In this document: positions 25,592 to 33,265 of the stretch, in pieces
Position numbering within the stretch: the first letter of the stretch is position 1
How the letters are laid out: each line of letters starts with the position of its first letter
Source of the DNA: TMED14 sp003507115
Lineage (GTDB): Bacteria; Bacteroidota; Bacteroidia; Flavobacteriales; Schleiferiaceae
Reading direction: 5' to 3'
Assembly (NCBI GenBank): GCA_943787925.1
Contig: CALSOH010000001.1
Location: 682,001 to 746,000, forward strand
Length of the DNA stretch: 64,000 nt
Position numbers and translations under genes: made by a program
The notes under the pieces: model-generated
The model's database searches: none
Told to the model about the DNA's origin: nothing
What the model saw: only the letters and a program-made list of their open reading frames with translations

Positions 25592-26002
25592 TCATGAAAA
25601 GAACGGCGACAGAGCAATTTGAATTGATTCTGGTGCCGGGCATGGCCGACCGGTCTCCGTTGACGCAAAGACGAGAAGCGCTCTTCCCGTGGTGGTCAAT
25701 TCACCTGCTTCGTTAAAGACCTTGTAATCGAATGGGAGTCGGGTGCCTTGCGGAAAATCCGAAATCGTGGTTTCAATCGTGATTTCTTCGTCATAACGGA
25801 CCGGTTTTTTGTACTGGATTTCCAATTGCGCCACCGGGAGCATGATACCTTGATCTTCCAAGTCGCGGTAACGAATTCCAATCGACCGAAGCGCTTCTAC
25901 TCGACCCATCTCAAAGAAGACGGCGTAGTTGCCGTAGTAGCAATAACCCATCTGATCTGTTTCGGCGTAACGGATACGCGTTTTCCATGTTGTAACAAAC
26001 AT
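25592..26002 (-). CDS. Acyl-CoA thioesterase, 4HBT / YbgC-FadM type
   Basis: This is a 136-residue hotdog-fold protein. The active-site stretch RYAETDQMGYCYYGNYAVFF carries the Asp-x-x-Gly-x-x-x-x-x-Asn/Tyr pattern of 4-hydroxybenzoyl-CoA-thioesterase-like enzymes, and EMGRVEALRSIG the following helix. It would hydrolyse an acyl-CoA or acyl-ACP thioester in the cytoplasm; the natural substrate cannot be told. It lies between the metallopeptidase (convergent, 6-bp gap) and dnaA (divergent). Confidence 0.85.
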   Translation of the reverse strand: MFVTTWKTRIRYAETDQMGYCYYGNYAVFFEMGRVEALRSIGIRYRDLEDQGIMLPVAQLEIQYKKPVRYDEEITIETTISDFPQGTRLPFDYKVFNEAGELTTTGRALLVFASTETGRPCPAPESIQIALSPFFS

Positions 26003-26241
26003 TAATATTTATCTTTAATTACTTATTATCAACTGTTTAGATTGCGATTTATTGATGTTCACGACGACTTGAAAGAAAGCATCATGAGCAAAAAAAACTT
26101 TAAAATCAATACCCATTTAATTTTTTTTCAACGGATTTAATTGACACTTTCGTGAACCCTAAGAACGTCTCGCGACACACCCCCTTTCATGTCGCCGATT
26201 GGCTCGATTAGGACCCTAAACTTAAACGATTATAACGCACG
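26003..26241. other. AT-rich intergenic region between thioesterase gene and dnaA
   Basis: This 239-bp region is much more AT-rich than its flanks and contains poly-T and poly-A runs. It must hold both divergent promoters. Only one weak DnaA-box-like word (TTATCAACT near 26025) was found and no cluster of TTATCCACA boxes, so I cannot support an origin here. Confidence 0.4.
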
Positions 26242-27678
26242 ATGGAGCGAACTGCTGAAGCCGTCTGGAGAAATTGTCTGAACTATGTCCAGGACAACAT
26301 TAGTCCGCAAGCATACAAGACATGGTTTCTTCCTATTCGGCCGGTAAAGCTCCAGAGCAAGGTCATTACCTTACAAGTGCCGAGTAAATTTGTGTACGAG
26401 TGGCTCGAAGCCCACTACATCAAGTTGCTCAAATCGGCGATTACCAAAGAACTCGGTCCCGACGCACGCCTTGTGTATTCGATTGTCATGGACCAAGACA
26501 CGGCTCACTTGGAAGTCAATAAAGTCGATATTCCCAGTTCAAACCGTGGCCCCATCGAAAACCCACAAGTTTCTCTGCCCGCTCGAATTGGCGGAGAGGA
26601 AGGAATTCGAAACCCTTTCATCATCCCTGGCCTCAAGAAAGTAAATATTGAGAGTCAGCTCAATCCAAACTATACATTCGAGAGCTTCATTGAAGGTGAC
26701 TGCAACCGACTCGCGCGCTCAGCAGGCTATGCTGTTGCACAGAAACCCGGTGGCACCTCGTTCAATCCCCTTTTAATTTACGGGGGTGTCGGGCTTGGCA
26801 AGACCCACTTGGCTCATTCCATCGGCATCGAAATCAAAGACCGCTTCCCGGAGAAGACGGTGCTCTATGTTTCCGCTGAACGCTTTACGCAGCAATTTAT
26901 TGATGCTATTCGCAACAACACGAAAAATGACTTCGTCCATTTCTATCAGTTGATCGATGTGCTCATCATGGATGACGTTCAGTCCTTCAGTGGCAAGGAG
27001 AAAACTCAGGACGTTTTCTTTGAAATTTTTAACCACTTGCACCAACAAGGCAAGCAAGTTATCCTGACTTCAGACCGTGCCCCTGTTGATTTACAAGGAA
27101 TGGAACAGCGTTTATTATCCCGCTTTAAGTGGGGTTTGTCCGCAGATTTGCAGCGTCCTGATTTAGAAACACGTATTGCCATTCTCAGCCAGAAACTTTA
27201 TGCGGACGGCATTGAAATGCCCAACGATGTGATAGAGTATTTGGCGTACAGCATCACGAGCAATGTGCGTGAGCTGGAAGGGGCCCTTATCTCACTCCTC
27301 GCCCAGTCTTCCTTGAACCGCAAGAAGATAACCGTGGAACTTGCGAAGCAAATGATTGACAAGTTTGTCAAGAACACCACGCGTGAGGTCAGTGTAGACT
27401 TTATCCAAAAAGTAGTCTGTGACTACTTTGACATGCCCATGGAATTGCTCAAAAGCAAAACGCGCAAGCGTGAAATTGTTCAGGCGCGTCAATTGACCAT
27501 GTATTTCTCCAAGCAGCTCACCAAGAATAGTTTGGCGGCCATCGGTGCACAATGCGGGAACAAAGACCATGCAACCGTTCTCCATGCTTGCCGCACGGTA
27601 AGCAACTTAGCTGAAACGGATAAACGTTTCCGCACGTATGTGGACGATATTAAAAAGAAGTTGAACTTGGTGGGATGA
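26242..27678 (+). CDS. dnaA: Chromosomal replication initiator protein DnaA
   Basis: DnaA binds oriC and opens the duplex. The 478-residue protein has domain I (VWRNCLNYVQDNISPQAYKT), a linker, and an AAA+ domain with Walker A YGGVGLGKTHLA (Lys187) and Walker B LIMDDVQSF. The domain IV signature GNKDHATVLHACRTV recognises DnaA boxes. Length is typical. The stop overlaps the start of the phosphatase gene (ATGA), so dnaA, the phosphatase and a methyltransferase gene form an operon. Confidence 0.97.
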   Translation: MERTAEAVWRNCLNYVQDNISPQAYKTWFLPIRPVKLQSKVITLQVPSKFVYEWLEAHYIKLLKSAITKELGPDARLVYSIVMDQDTAHLEVNKVDIPSSNRGPIENPQVSLPARIGGEEGIRNPFIIPGLKKVNIESQLNPNYTFESFIEGDCNRLARSAGYAVAQKPGGTSFNPLLIYGGVGLGKTHLAHSIGIEIKDRFPEKTVLYVSAERFTQQFIDAIRNNTKNDFVHFYQLIDVLIMDDVQSFSGKEKTQDVFFEIFNHLHQQGKQVILTSDRAPVDLQGMEQRLLSRFKWGLSADLQRPDLETRIAILSQKLYADGIEMPNDVIEYLAYSITSNVRELEGALISLLAQSSLNRKKITVELAKQMIDKFVKNTTREVSVDFIQKVVCDYFDMPMELLKSKTRKREIVQARQLTMYFSKQLTKNSLAAIGAQCGNKDHATVLHACRTVSNLAETDKRFRTYVDDIKKKLNLVG

Positions 27679-28151
27679 ACCCCCGTTCCGTCCTCTTTGT
27701 CTGTTTAGGGAATATTTGCCGCTCCCCCGTCGCGGAGGGCGTTTTTCGGCGTGCCTTGGTCCAGCGTGTCGGATCGGATGCTGCCCTCTGGACGATTGAC
27801 TCAGCTGGGACTTCGGATTACCATGCGGGTGAAGCTCCTGACCAACGCTCCCAGGCTTCTGCATTAAGACATGGCGTAGACATTTCAACGTTGGCCTCTC
27901 GGCCATTTCGTCCAGAGGATTTTGAGAAATTTGACCACATTCTCGTGATGGATAGTTCGAACCATGTGAATGTGAGCCGGCTCACGGAGAATCCTTCCCA
28001 CCTAGCCAAAGTTCGGTTGGTGCTGGATGTTTCTTTCCCGGGCGAGAACAAGCCGGTTCCCGACCCATATTATGGAGGAGAACATGGGTTTGAACAGGTA
28101 TTTCAATTGTTGGCGCAAGCCTCTGAAGATTGGTTAGACCAATGGGCTTAG
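27675..28151 (+). CDS. Low molecular weight protein-tyrosine phosphatase
   Basis: This is a 158-residue cytoplasmic phosphatase. The P-loop is CLGNICRS, with nucleophile Cys10 and Arg16. The general-acid aspartate is in VPDPYYGGEHGFEQ. Both the CX5R signature and the DPYYGG loop are exact for the family, which dephosphorylates tyrosine on proteins or, in some bacteria, kinases of polysaccharide export. It overlaps dnaA upstream and the methyltransferase gene downstream by 10 bp. Confidence 0.93.
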   Translation: MNPRSVLFVCLGNICRSPVAEGVFRRALVQRVGSDAALWTIDSAGTSDYHAGEAPDQRSQASALRHGVDISTLASRPFRPEDFEKFDHILVMDSSNHVNVSRLTENPSHLAKVRLVLDVSFPGENKPVPDPYYGGEHGFEQVFQLLAQASEDWLDQWA

Positions 28152-28867
28152 GCGACTTACATCTCCTGCCCGTGCCCTTAGCTGAGGGATCCGCCGCTCG
28201 TGTATTTCCCCCAGAAGTTCACTCTAAGGCCGCAAGCCTTCGGCATTGGATTGTCGAAACGCCCAAAACGGCCCGGGCACACCTTAAAATCCTAGCGCCC
28301 GACGTTCCGGTTTCAGAACATCAGCTTTTCCCACTTGACAAGCACCACCCAGAGCGACAAGGACTGTCCATGCTCGCCCCATGCCTAGCCGGAACATCCA
28401 TGGGTTTGATTTCTGATGCGGGAGTACCCGGCGTCGCTGACCCGGGTAGCCGGGTCATTGAGGCGGCGCATGAGGCCGGCATTCGGGTCATACCATGGGT
28501 TGGCCCCTCATCCATTCTCCTTGGGCTCATGGCCTCGGGGTTCAACGGACAACAGTTCCAATTCTTGGGCTATCTACCCCACGATAGCGGTGAACGCAAA
28601 CGGCAATGGTCCGCCATGGAGCGCGCAGTCCGCCAAGGACAAACCCAAATATTTATCGAAACCCCCTACCGGAACGAGAAGCTGATGGAAGAGGCACTTC
28701 AGTATCTAGGGCCCGATTTACACCTGTGTGTTGCCTGTGATTTGTCCGCCAAGACCGAATACCTGAAGAGTCAGACGATAGCAGCATGGAAAAAGGATAC
28801 CTCGCGGCCTGATTTACACAAACGACCCACGATTTTTCTTGTCGGTCGGTCCAATCGTATTCTCTAA
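28142..28867 (+). CDS. SAM-dependent methyltransferase, RsmI-like (tetrapyrrole methylase fold)
   Basis: This 241-residue protein starts at ATG 28142 within the end of the phosphatase gene. Signatures are GLISDAGVPGVADPGSRVIE and VIPWVGPSSILLGLMASGFN, the family pattern also seen in RsmI, the 16S rRNA C1402 2'-O-methyltransferase. The N-terminus lacks the usual LYVVATPIGNL of RsmI and instead reads LHLLPVPLAEG. It therefore belongs to the second, shorter Bacteroidota group. The target RNA or molecule is not certain. Confidence 0.82.
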   Translation: MGLGDLHLLPVPLAEGSAARVFPPEVHSKAASLRHWIVETPKTARAHLKILAPDVPVSEHQLFPLDKHHPERQGLSMLAPCLAGTSMGLISDAGVPGVADPGSRVIEAAHEAGIRVIPWVGPSSILLGLMASGFNGQQFQFLGYLPHDSGERKRQWSAMERAVRQGQTQIFIETPYRNEKLMEEALQYLGPDLHLCVACDLSAKTEYLKSQTIAAWKKDTSRPDLHKRPTIFLVGRSNRIL

Positions 28868-28962
28868 GTCCCCCTCGCCTTCATCCGAAGGGTTTGCCAA
28901 CCCATCTGGGTAGCCCAGAACCAGAATCAAGACTTGCCATTACGAAGGGAAAAGCCGTGCCG

Positions 28963-28970
28963 TACCTTCG
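28963..28970 (+). promoter_or_regulatory. TACCTTCG -7 box for mnmE
   Basis: Exactly 4 nt lie between the box and GTG 28975, as in ribD. It decides the mnmE start against longer in-frame alternatives. Confidence 0.45.
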
Positions 28971-28974
28971 CTCT

Positions 28975-30315
28975 GTGAATACGATCGTCGCATTGTCCAC
29001 CCCTCCGGGATCTGGCGCTTTGGGCATCCTGAGACTTTCAGGGGACCAAGCCTTGACCCTGGTTCAACCTTTCTTTCCAGGCATAAAATCCTGGACCCCT
29101 AGGCATGCCCATTTTGCGCGCTTTGTCCTTGAGGGGGACGTGTTGGATGAAGTGGTGGCCATCACCTTCCCAGGCCCCAATTCCTACACCGGCGAAGACG
29201 TGGTGGAACTGAGTTTTCACGGCTCCCCCTTTATTCTTGAATCCGCCTTAAACGCACTCCTGGCCCAAGGGGCGCAGCTGGCCAAAGCCGGCGAATTCAC
29301 CCAACGCGCCTTTTTCAACGGCAAGTTGGACCTTTCTCAAGCGGAAGCTGTGGGGGATTTGATTGCATCGGAATCGGCCTCGGCGCACCGTTTGGCTTTC
29401 CGGCAAATGAAAGGCAGCATTTCCAAGCGTTTGCAGGCCCTGCGTCAGCAATTGATCGACTTTGCCGCCTTGATTGAGTTGGAGTTGGACTTTGTGGAGG
29501 AAGATGTGGAATTCGCGCAGCGGCCCGCGTTGCTGAACTTGCTTTCGGACCTGGAAGGGGAAATCCAAAAAATGCTGCACACCTTCAAGCTGGGTCGGGC
29601 CATCCAGGACGGTATTCCGCTCGTGCTTGCCGGCGCCCCCAATGCGGGTAAATCCACCCTGTTGAACCGAATGCTCGACGAGGATCGCGCCATTGTCACG
29701 GACATCCCGGGAACCACGCGCGACACCATTGAGGAAAAATTTAAGCTGGGCGACCACGTATTTCGACTCATCGATACCGCAGGCCTGCACGAAAGCACGG
29801 ACAGCGTTGAGCGCCTGGGCATCCAGAAATCCTGGGAAAAAATAAAAGAGGCCCAGTTCATCATACACCTCATTGATCCGCAAACGACCGAGGTTACAGA
29901 GGCTCAAAGCATGCTGGAAAGCTTACGTTCGAATGCGCCCGACGCCCAAATTCTGACCGTGCTCACCAAGTCAGATCAGTGGACCACGGACTACGGAAAG
30001 CGGTGGCCTGACGCGCTCTGCATGGGGGAAGGAAGCTCCATGGAACCCTTGGAGGCACGCTTAAACCACGGCATGGTGGAGGCCGGTTGTAATTCTGAGG
30101 ACGTCTTGATTGCCAATGCTCGGCACGCGGAAGCTCTTCAAGCGGCGCTGGATGCACTACTGAAGGCCCATGCAGGTTTGGATGGAGCCACCTCGGGAGA
30201 GCTGGTGGCCTACGATTTGCGTGAGGCCTTGCAGCACCTGGGAAGCATTACCGGTGAAATTGTGGCGGACGATTTGTTGTCCAGCGTCTTCAGTCGGTTT
30301 TGTATCGGGAAATAG
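28975..30315 (+). CDS. mnmE: tRNA modification GTPase MnmE
   Basis: With MnmG, MnmE makes the 5-aminomethyl or carboxymethylaminomethyl group on wobble uridine 34. The start at GTG 28975 gives the standard N-terminus MNTIVALSTPPGSGALGILR. The 446-residue protein has the TrmE N-domain, the tetrahydrofolate-binding helical region, and an inserted G domain (G1 GAPNAGKS with Lys226, then IPGTTRDTIEE and DTAGLHES). The C-terminal CxGK motif (FCIGK) holds the catalytic Cys. All key elements are intact. Confidence 0.96.
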   Translation: MNTIVALSTPPGSGALGILRLSGDQALTLVQPFFPGIKSWTPRHAHFARFVLEGDVLDEVVAITFPGPNSYTGEDVVELSFHGSPFILESALNALLAQGAQLAKAGEFTQRAFFNGKLDLSQAEAVGDLIASESASAHRLAFRQMKGSISKRLQALRQQLIDFAALIELELDFVEEDVEFAQRPALLNLLSDLEGEIQKMLHTFKLGRAIQDGIPLVLAGAPNAGKSTLLNRMLDEDRAIVTDIPGTTRDTIEEKFKLGDHVFRLIDTAGLHESTDSVERLGIQKSWEKIKEAQFIIHLIDPQTTEVTEAQSMLESLRSNAPDAQILTVLTKSDQWTTDYGKRWPDALCMGEGSSMEPLEARLNHGMVEAGCNSEDVLIANARHAEALQAALDALLKAHAGLDGATSGELVAYDLREALQHLGSITGEIVADDLLSSVFSRFCIGK

Positions 30316-30329
30316 TACCTTACCCGTCT

Positions 30330-30728
30330 ATGAAACGCTGCCCTCGTTGCCCTACTTCTTCTTGCTATCGCCCTTCCGGCAGCGGCCCAACGCTTCTATG
30401 CGGACAACGGCCAGTACGAAGGGTCGTTTTGACGGCGAGCGCTGGTACAGTTCGACGGGGGAATTTGTCCTGCGGATTTCGGGAGAGCGCATGTACTTGA
30501 GCAACGGCACCTTTGAGGCCCGAATGCAAGGCAACCGCCTCTACAAAGCCAATGGCGAGTACATCGGACGCATGCAAGACGACCGCTTTCTACCTGGCCA
30601 ATGGCGAATACATCGGGCGTTTGGATGGGGATCGGTTCTACGGTGCGGATGGGCGCTACTTGGGCCGAATGAGCGAAGAAAACAAAGTCCTCGCCTTCTG
30701 GTACTTCTTCAAACTTCGGGCCTGTTAA
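30330..30728 (+). pseudogene. Exported protein of six 16-residue repeats, broken by three +1 indels
   Basis: No single frame is open, but joining frames gives a clean product. ATG 30330, one extra T near 30339, then a signal peptide ALVALLLLAIALPAAAQ, an extra G in GGG 30421-30423, and an extra T in TTT 30587-30589 lead to the stop at 30726-30728. The corrected mature protein consists of six tandem 16-residue units such as RFYADNGQYEGRFDGE, RMYLSNGTFEARMQGN and RFYLANGEYIGRLDGD, followed by a short tail ending LRAC. Such R-x-Y-x-x-x-G-x-Y repeats are predicted to form small beta hairpins. The three insertions together restore frame length. Either a young pseudogene or an assembly error fits. 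Confidence 0.7.
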
Positions 30729-32299
30729 GCGAGCCCCCGAGCGCGGATCGACTCCGCTATTTTTTGCGCACACTTTTGACCGTCCATCGCGGCGGATACA
30801 ATTCCTCCGGCGTAGCCTGCCCCTTCCCCACAGGGATAGAAGCCTTGGAGTTCCACGTGTTCTAAGGTCTCCGCGTCGCGCGGGATGCGGACCGGAGAAG
30901 ACGTTCGGGATTCAGGCGCGTGCAAAATGGCGTCAGCACTGAGGTAGCCGGGCATAGATTGGTTGAAGGCCTGGAAGCCTTCGCGCAAGCAGCGCACTAA
31001 AAAATCCGGGAAAACGTCGGCGAGATCCACGGAAGTGCCTCCCGGCACGTAGGACGTCTTTGGGAGGTCCTGCGATACCTTCCCTTGGACAAAGTCCGTC
31101 ATGCGCTGCATGGGCACCTTTTGGGTCTTTCCGGCCAGCTCCCAGGCCTTGCGTTCGATGGCGGCTTGAAATTCGACGCCCGCAAGCGGGCCGTGTTTGG
31201 CATAGGGGGCAAAGTCTTCCAAACGCAACTCCACCACAATCCCGGAATTGGCGGTGGCTTGGTCCCGTTTGGATGGCGACCATCCATTGGTCACGACCTC
31301 TTCCTGTTCCGTCGCACAAGGCGCGACCACCCCGCCCGGGCACATGCAGAAGGAATAAACGCCTCGGCCATCGACTTGCTTGACTAGGCTGTAGGGCGCG
31401 GGTGGCAAGAATTCGCCCCGGGTTTCGCAGCGGTATTGAATTCGGTCAATCGTAGACTGTGGATGCTCGACGCGGACCCCGAGCGCAAAAGGTTTGGCTT
31501 CCATGAGAATGCCTTGCTGGTGAAGCAAGCGAAAGACATCCCGGGCCGAATGCCCCGTCGCCAACAACACCGCCTCCGCACGGAGCACTTCTCCCGTCTG
31601 GCAGCGAATGCCGACCGCGCGCCCAGCTTCCACAAGCACCTCCGTCATACGCGTCTCAAAGCGCACCTCTCCCCCCTGCTGGCGAATGGTTTCACGCATT
31701 TGCTCAATGATTTTGGGGAGTTTGTTCGTACCAATGTGCGGATGCGCGTCCACCAAAATATCCGGGCTCGCACCGAAGGCCACGAGCAAATCCATTACGC
31801 GCTGCACGTCCCCGCGCTTCTTGGAACGGGTATAGAGTTTCCCGTCCGAATAGGTTCCAGCCCCACCTTCCCCAAAGCAGTAGTTGCTGTCTGGGTTGAC
31901 CCTGTGGTGAATGGTAATTGCTTTTAAATCCCGACGTCGGCCCTGCACATCCTTACCGCGCTCGATGACGATGGGCTTGAGCCCCAAGGAGATCAACTCC
32001 AATGCAGCAAAAAGCCCAGCAGGGCCCGCTCCCACCACAAGGACTTCGGGAGCCCCTTGGACATGGGGGTAGTCGGGTCGCTGGGGAATCAGGCTCGGAA
32101 TAGCCTCTCCCTGACCGTACACCACAATAGATAGATTGTACACCACTTGGCGCTGACGGGCGTCAATGGAACGCTTGCGAACGTGCATGCCCGCCATAGA
32201 GCGTGGAGACCTCCCGAGCTTTTGAGCGAGTAAACGCAGCAAGGCCGCTTCGTCAAAGGCCTCCTCGGGTCGAACACGTAAAACAAGCTCTTGCGGCAT
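30725..32299 (-). CDS. NAD(P)/FAD-dependent oxidoreductase (COG2509 type)
   Basis: This is a 524-residue flavoprotein. A short N-terminal domain of about 90 residues (with SMAGMHVRKRSIDARQRQVV) precedes the FAD-binding fold VLVVGAGPAGLFAALELISL and a glycine-rich region YCFGEGGAGTYSDGKLYTRS. A cysteine pair occurs in YSFCMCPGGVV, and the C-terminal FAD contact is YPCGEGAGYAGGI. Members are common but their substrate is not known to me. Its stop overlaps the 3' end of the convergent broken repeat gene. A perfect TACCTTTG box lies 4 nt before ATG 32299. Confidence 0.85.
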   Translation of the reverse strand: MPQELVLRVRPEEAFDEAALLRLLAQKLGRSPRSMAGMHVRKRSIDARQRQVVYNLSIVVYGQGEAIPSLIPQRPDYPHVQGAPEVLVVGAGPAGLFAALELISLGLKPIVIERGKDVQGRRRDLKAITIHHRVNPDSNYCFGEGGAGTYSDGKLYTRSKKRGDVQRVMDLLVAFGASPDILVDAHPHIGTNKLPKIIEQMRETIRQQGGEVRFETRMTEVLVEAGRAVGIRCQTGEVLRAEAVLLATGHSARDVFRLLHQQGILMEAKPFALGVRVEHPQSTIDRIQYRCETRGEFLPPAPYSLVKQVDGRGVYSFCMCPGGVVAPCATEQEEVVTNGWSPSKRDQATANSGIVVELRLEDFAPYAKHGPLAGVEFQAAIERKAWELAGKTQKVPMQRMTDFVQGKVSQDLPKTSYVPGGTSVDLADVFPDFLVRCLREGFQAFNQSMPGYLSADAILHAPESRTSSPVRIPRDAETLEHVELQGFYPCGEGAGYAGGIVSAAMDGQKCAQKIAESIRARGLA

Positions 32300-32303
32300 G
32301 CGG

Positions 32304-32311
32304 CAAAGGTA
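32304..32311 (-). promoter_or_regulatory. TACCTTTG -7 box, 4 nt before the FAD oxidoreductase gene
   Basis: This is a minus-strand box with the same 4-nt spacing seen at 2836. It lies in the short divergent gap shared with the PqqB-like gene. Confidence 0.5.
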
Positions 32312-32338
32312 GGTGCCTGATTGGTCGTAAATTTACCT

Positions 32339-33256
32339 GTGCGCCCTTCCCAATTCCTCCTTTATTTCCTTGTACTCGGTGGCGGATTCTATGGGTCCCT
32401 GAGTGCCCAAATGCGCGTCCACGTCCTCGGCACCGCCCAAGACGCAGGTCGTCCCCAAGTGGGCTGCACCCAATCCTGTTGCATGGACGCCAAAGGACAG
32501 CTACTGCCGCACGAAGCTGTGGTCTCCCTGGGCATAACCCAAGCCGATGGACCTGCTTCCTTGTTGGAGGCCACGCCTGACCTGACGGCCCAGTGGACGG
32601 CGTTGAGCCAGCTCAACAACGGCCAAGCGCCCAAGCGAATTTTCATCACGCACGCCCACATCGGCCACTACACGGGTTTGATGTATTTGGGCCGCGAAGC
32701 CATGAACAGCCAGTTGGTCGAAGTTTTTGGCACGCCTCGCCTGATAGAGTTCTTACAGCGCGATCAGCCCTGGAAGCAGCTCTGCGACGTGCAGAACATC
32801 TGGCCCCAAGAATGGATCGCTGGGGACCGCATTTTGCTGGAAAACGGCCACCTAGAGGCCCTCCCCGTACCGCATCGAGATGAAGTTTCGGACACCTATG
32901 GCTTTATCGTACAAGGGCCCAGCAAGCGGCTGCTTTTTCTTCCAGACATTGACAAGTGGGAGCGTTGGGAAACCGATTTGGACAGCGTGCTACAGACCGT
33001 GGACTATGCCTTGGTGGATGCGACGTTTTATTCGGACCGTGAACTTCCAGGCCGAAACATGGCCGAAATCCCCCACCCTTTTGTCCTTGAAACGCTTGCC
33101 CTCAGCCGCGATTGGCCTGCGGAACAAAAGGCCAAACTCTACTTCATTCACTTTAACCACAGCAACCCCCTCCTCGACCCCAAAAGCCGGGAATCCAAGC
33201 ATGTTGAAAAGCTGGGGTACCACATCGCGCGGACAGGGATGCACTTTGATTTATAG
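32339..33256 (+). CDS. Secreted PqqB-like MBL-fold hydrolase
   Basis: The start at GTG 32339 gives a signal peptide RPSQFLLYFLVLGGGFYGSL and 305 residues. The family signature is VLGTAQDAGRPQVGC, then QSCCMDAKG. The metal motif THAHIGHYTGL is the HxHxGH variant of PqqB-type proteins in place of HxHxDH. Later metal-site residues are in LFLPDIDKWERW and LVDATFYSD. No pqqA, pqqC, pqqD or pqqE is nearby, so participation in PQQ synthesis is not supported. It is divergent from the FAD oxidoreductase gene. Confidence 0.78.
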   Translation: MRPSQFLLYFLVLGGGFYGSLSAQMRVHVLGTAQDAGRPQVGCTQSCCMDAKGQLLPHEAVVSLGITQADGPASLLEATPDLTAQWTALSQLNNGQAPKRIFITHAHIGHYTGLMYLGREAMNSQLVEVFGTPRLIEFLQRDQPWKQLCDVQNIWPQEWIAGDRILLENGHLEALPVPHRDEVSDTYGFIVQGPSKRLLFLPDIDKWERWETDLDSVLQTVDYALVDATFYSDRELPGRNMAEIPHPFVLETLALSRDWPAEQKAKLYFIHFNHSNPLLDPKSRESKHVEKLGYHIARTGMHFDL

Positions 33257-33265
33257 GCGCGAGGC

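Noticed and set aside
26223..26236. TTAAACGATTATA before dnaA resembling TTTAACGATTATA near the sigma factor gene
   Set aside because: The shared core is only 9-10 AT-rich bases and the two lie in opposite orientation to their genes. Chance is likely.
26003..26241. Possible chromosomal origin upstream of dnaA
   Set aside because: The region is AT-rich, but I found only one weak DnaA-box-like word and no box cluster or 13-mer repeats.
30339..30589. Programmed ribosomal frameshifting in the repeat-protein gene
   Set aside because: Three shifts in one short gene without slippery heptamers or downstream structures make programmed shifting improbable.
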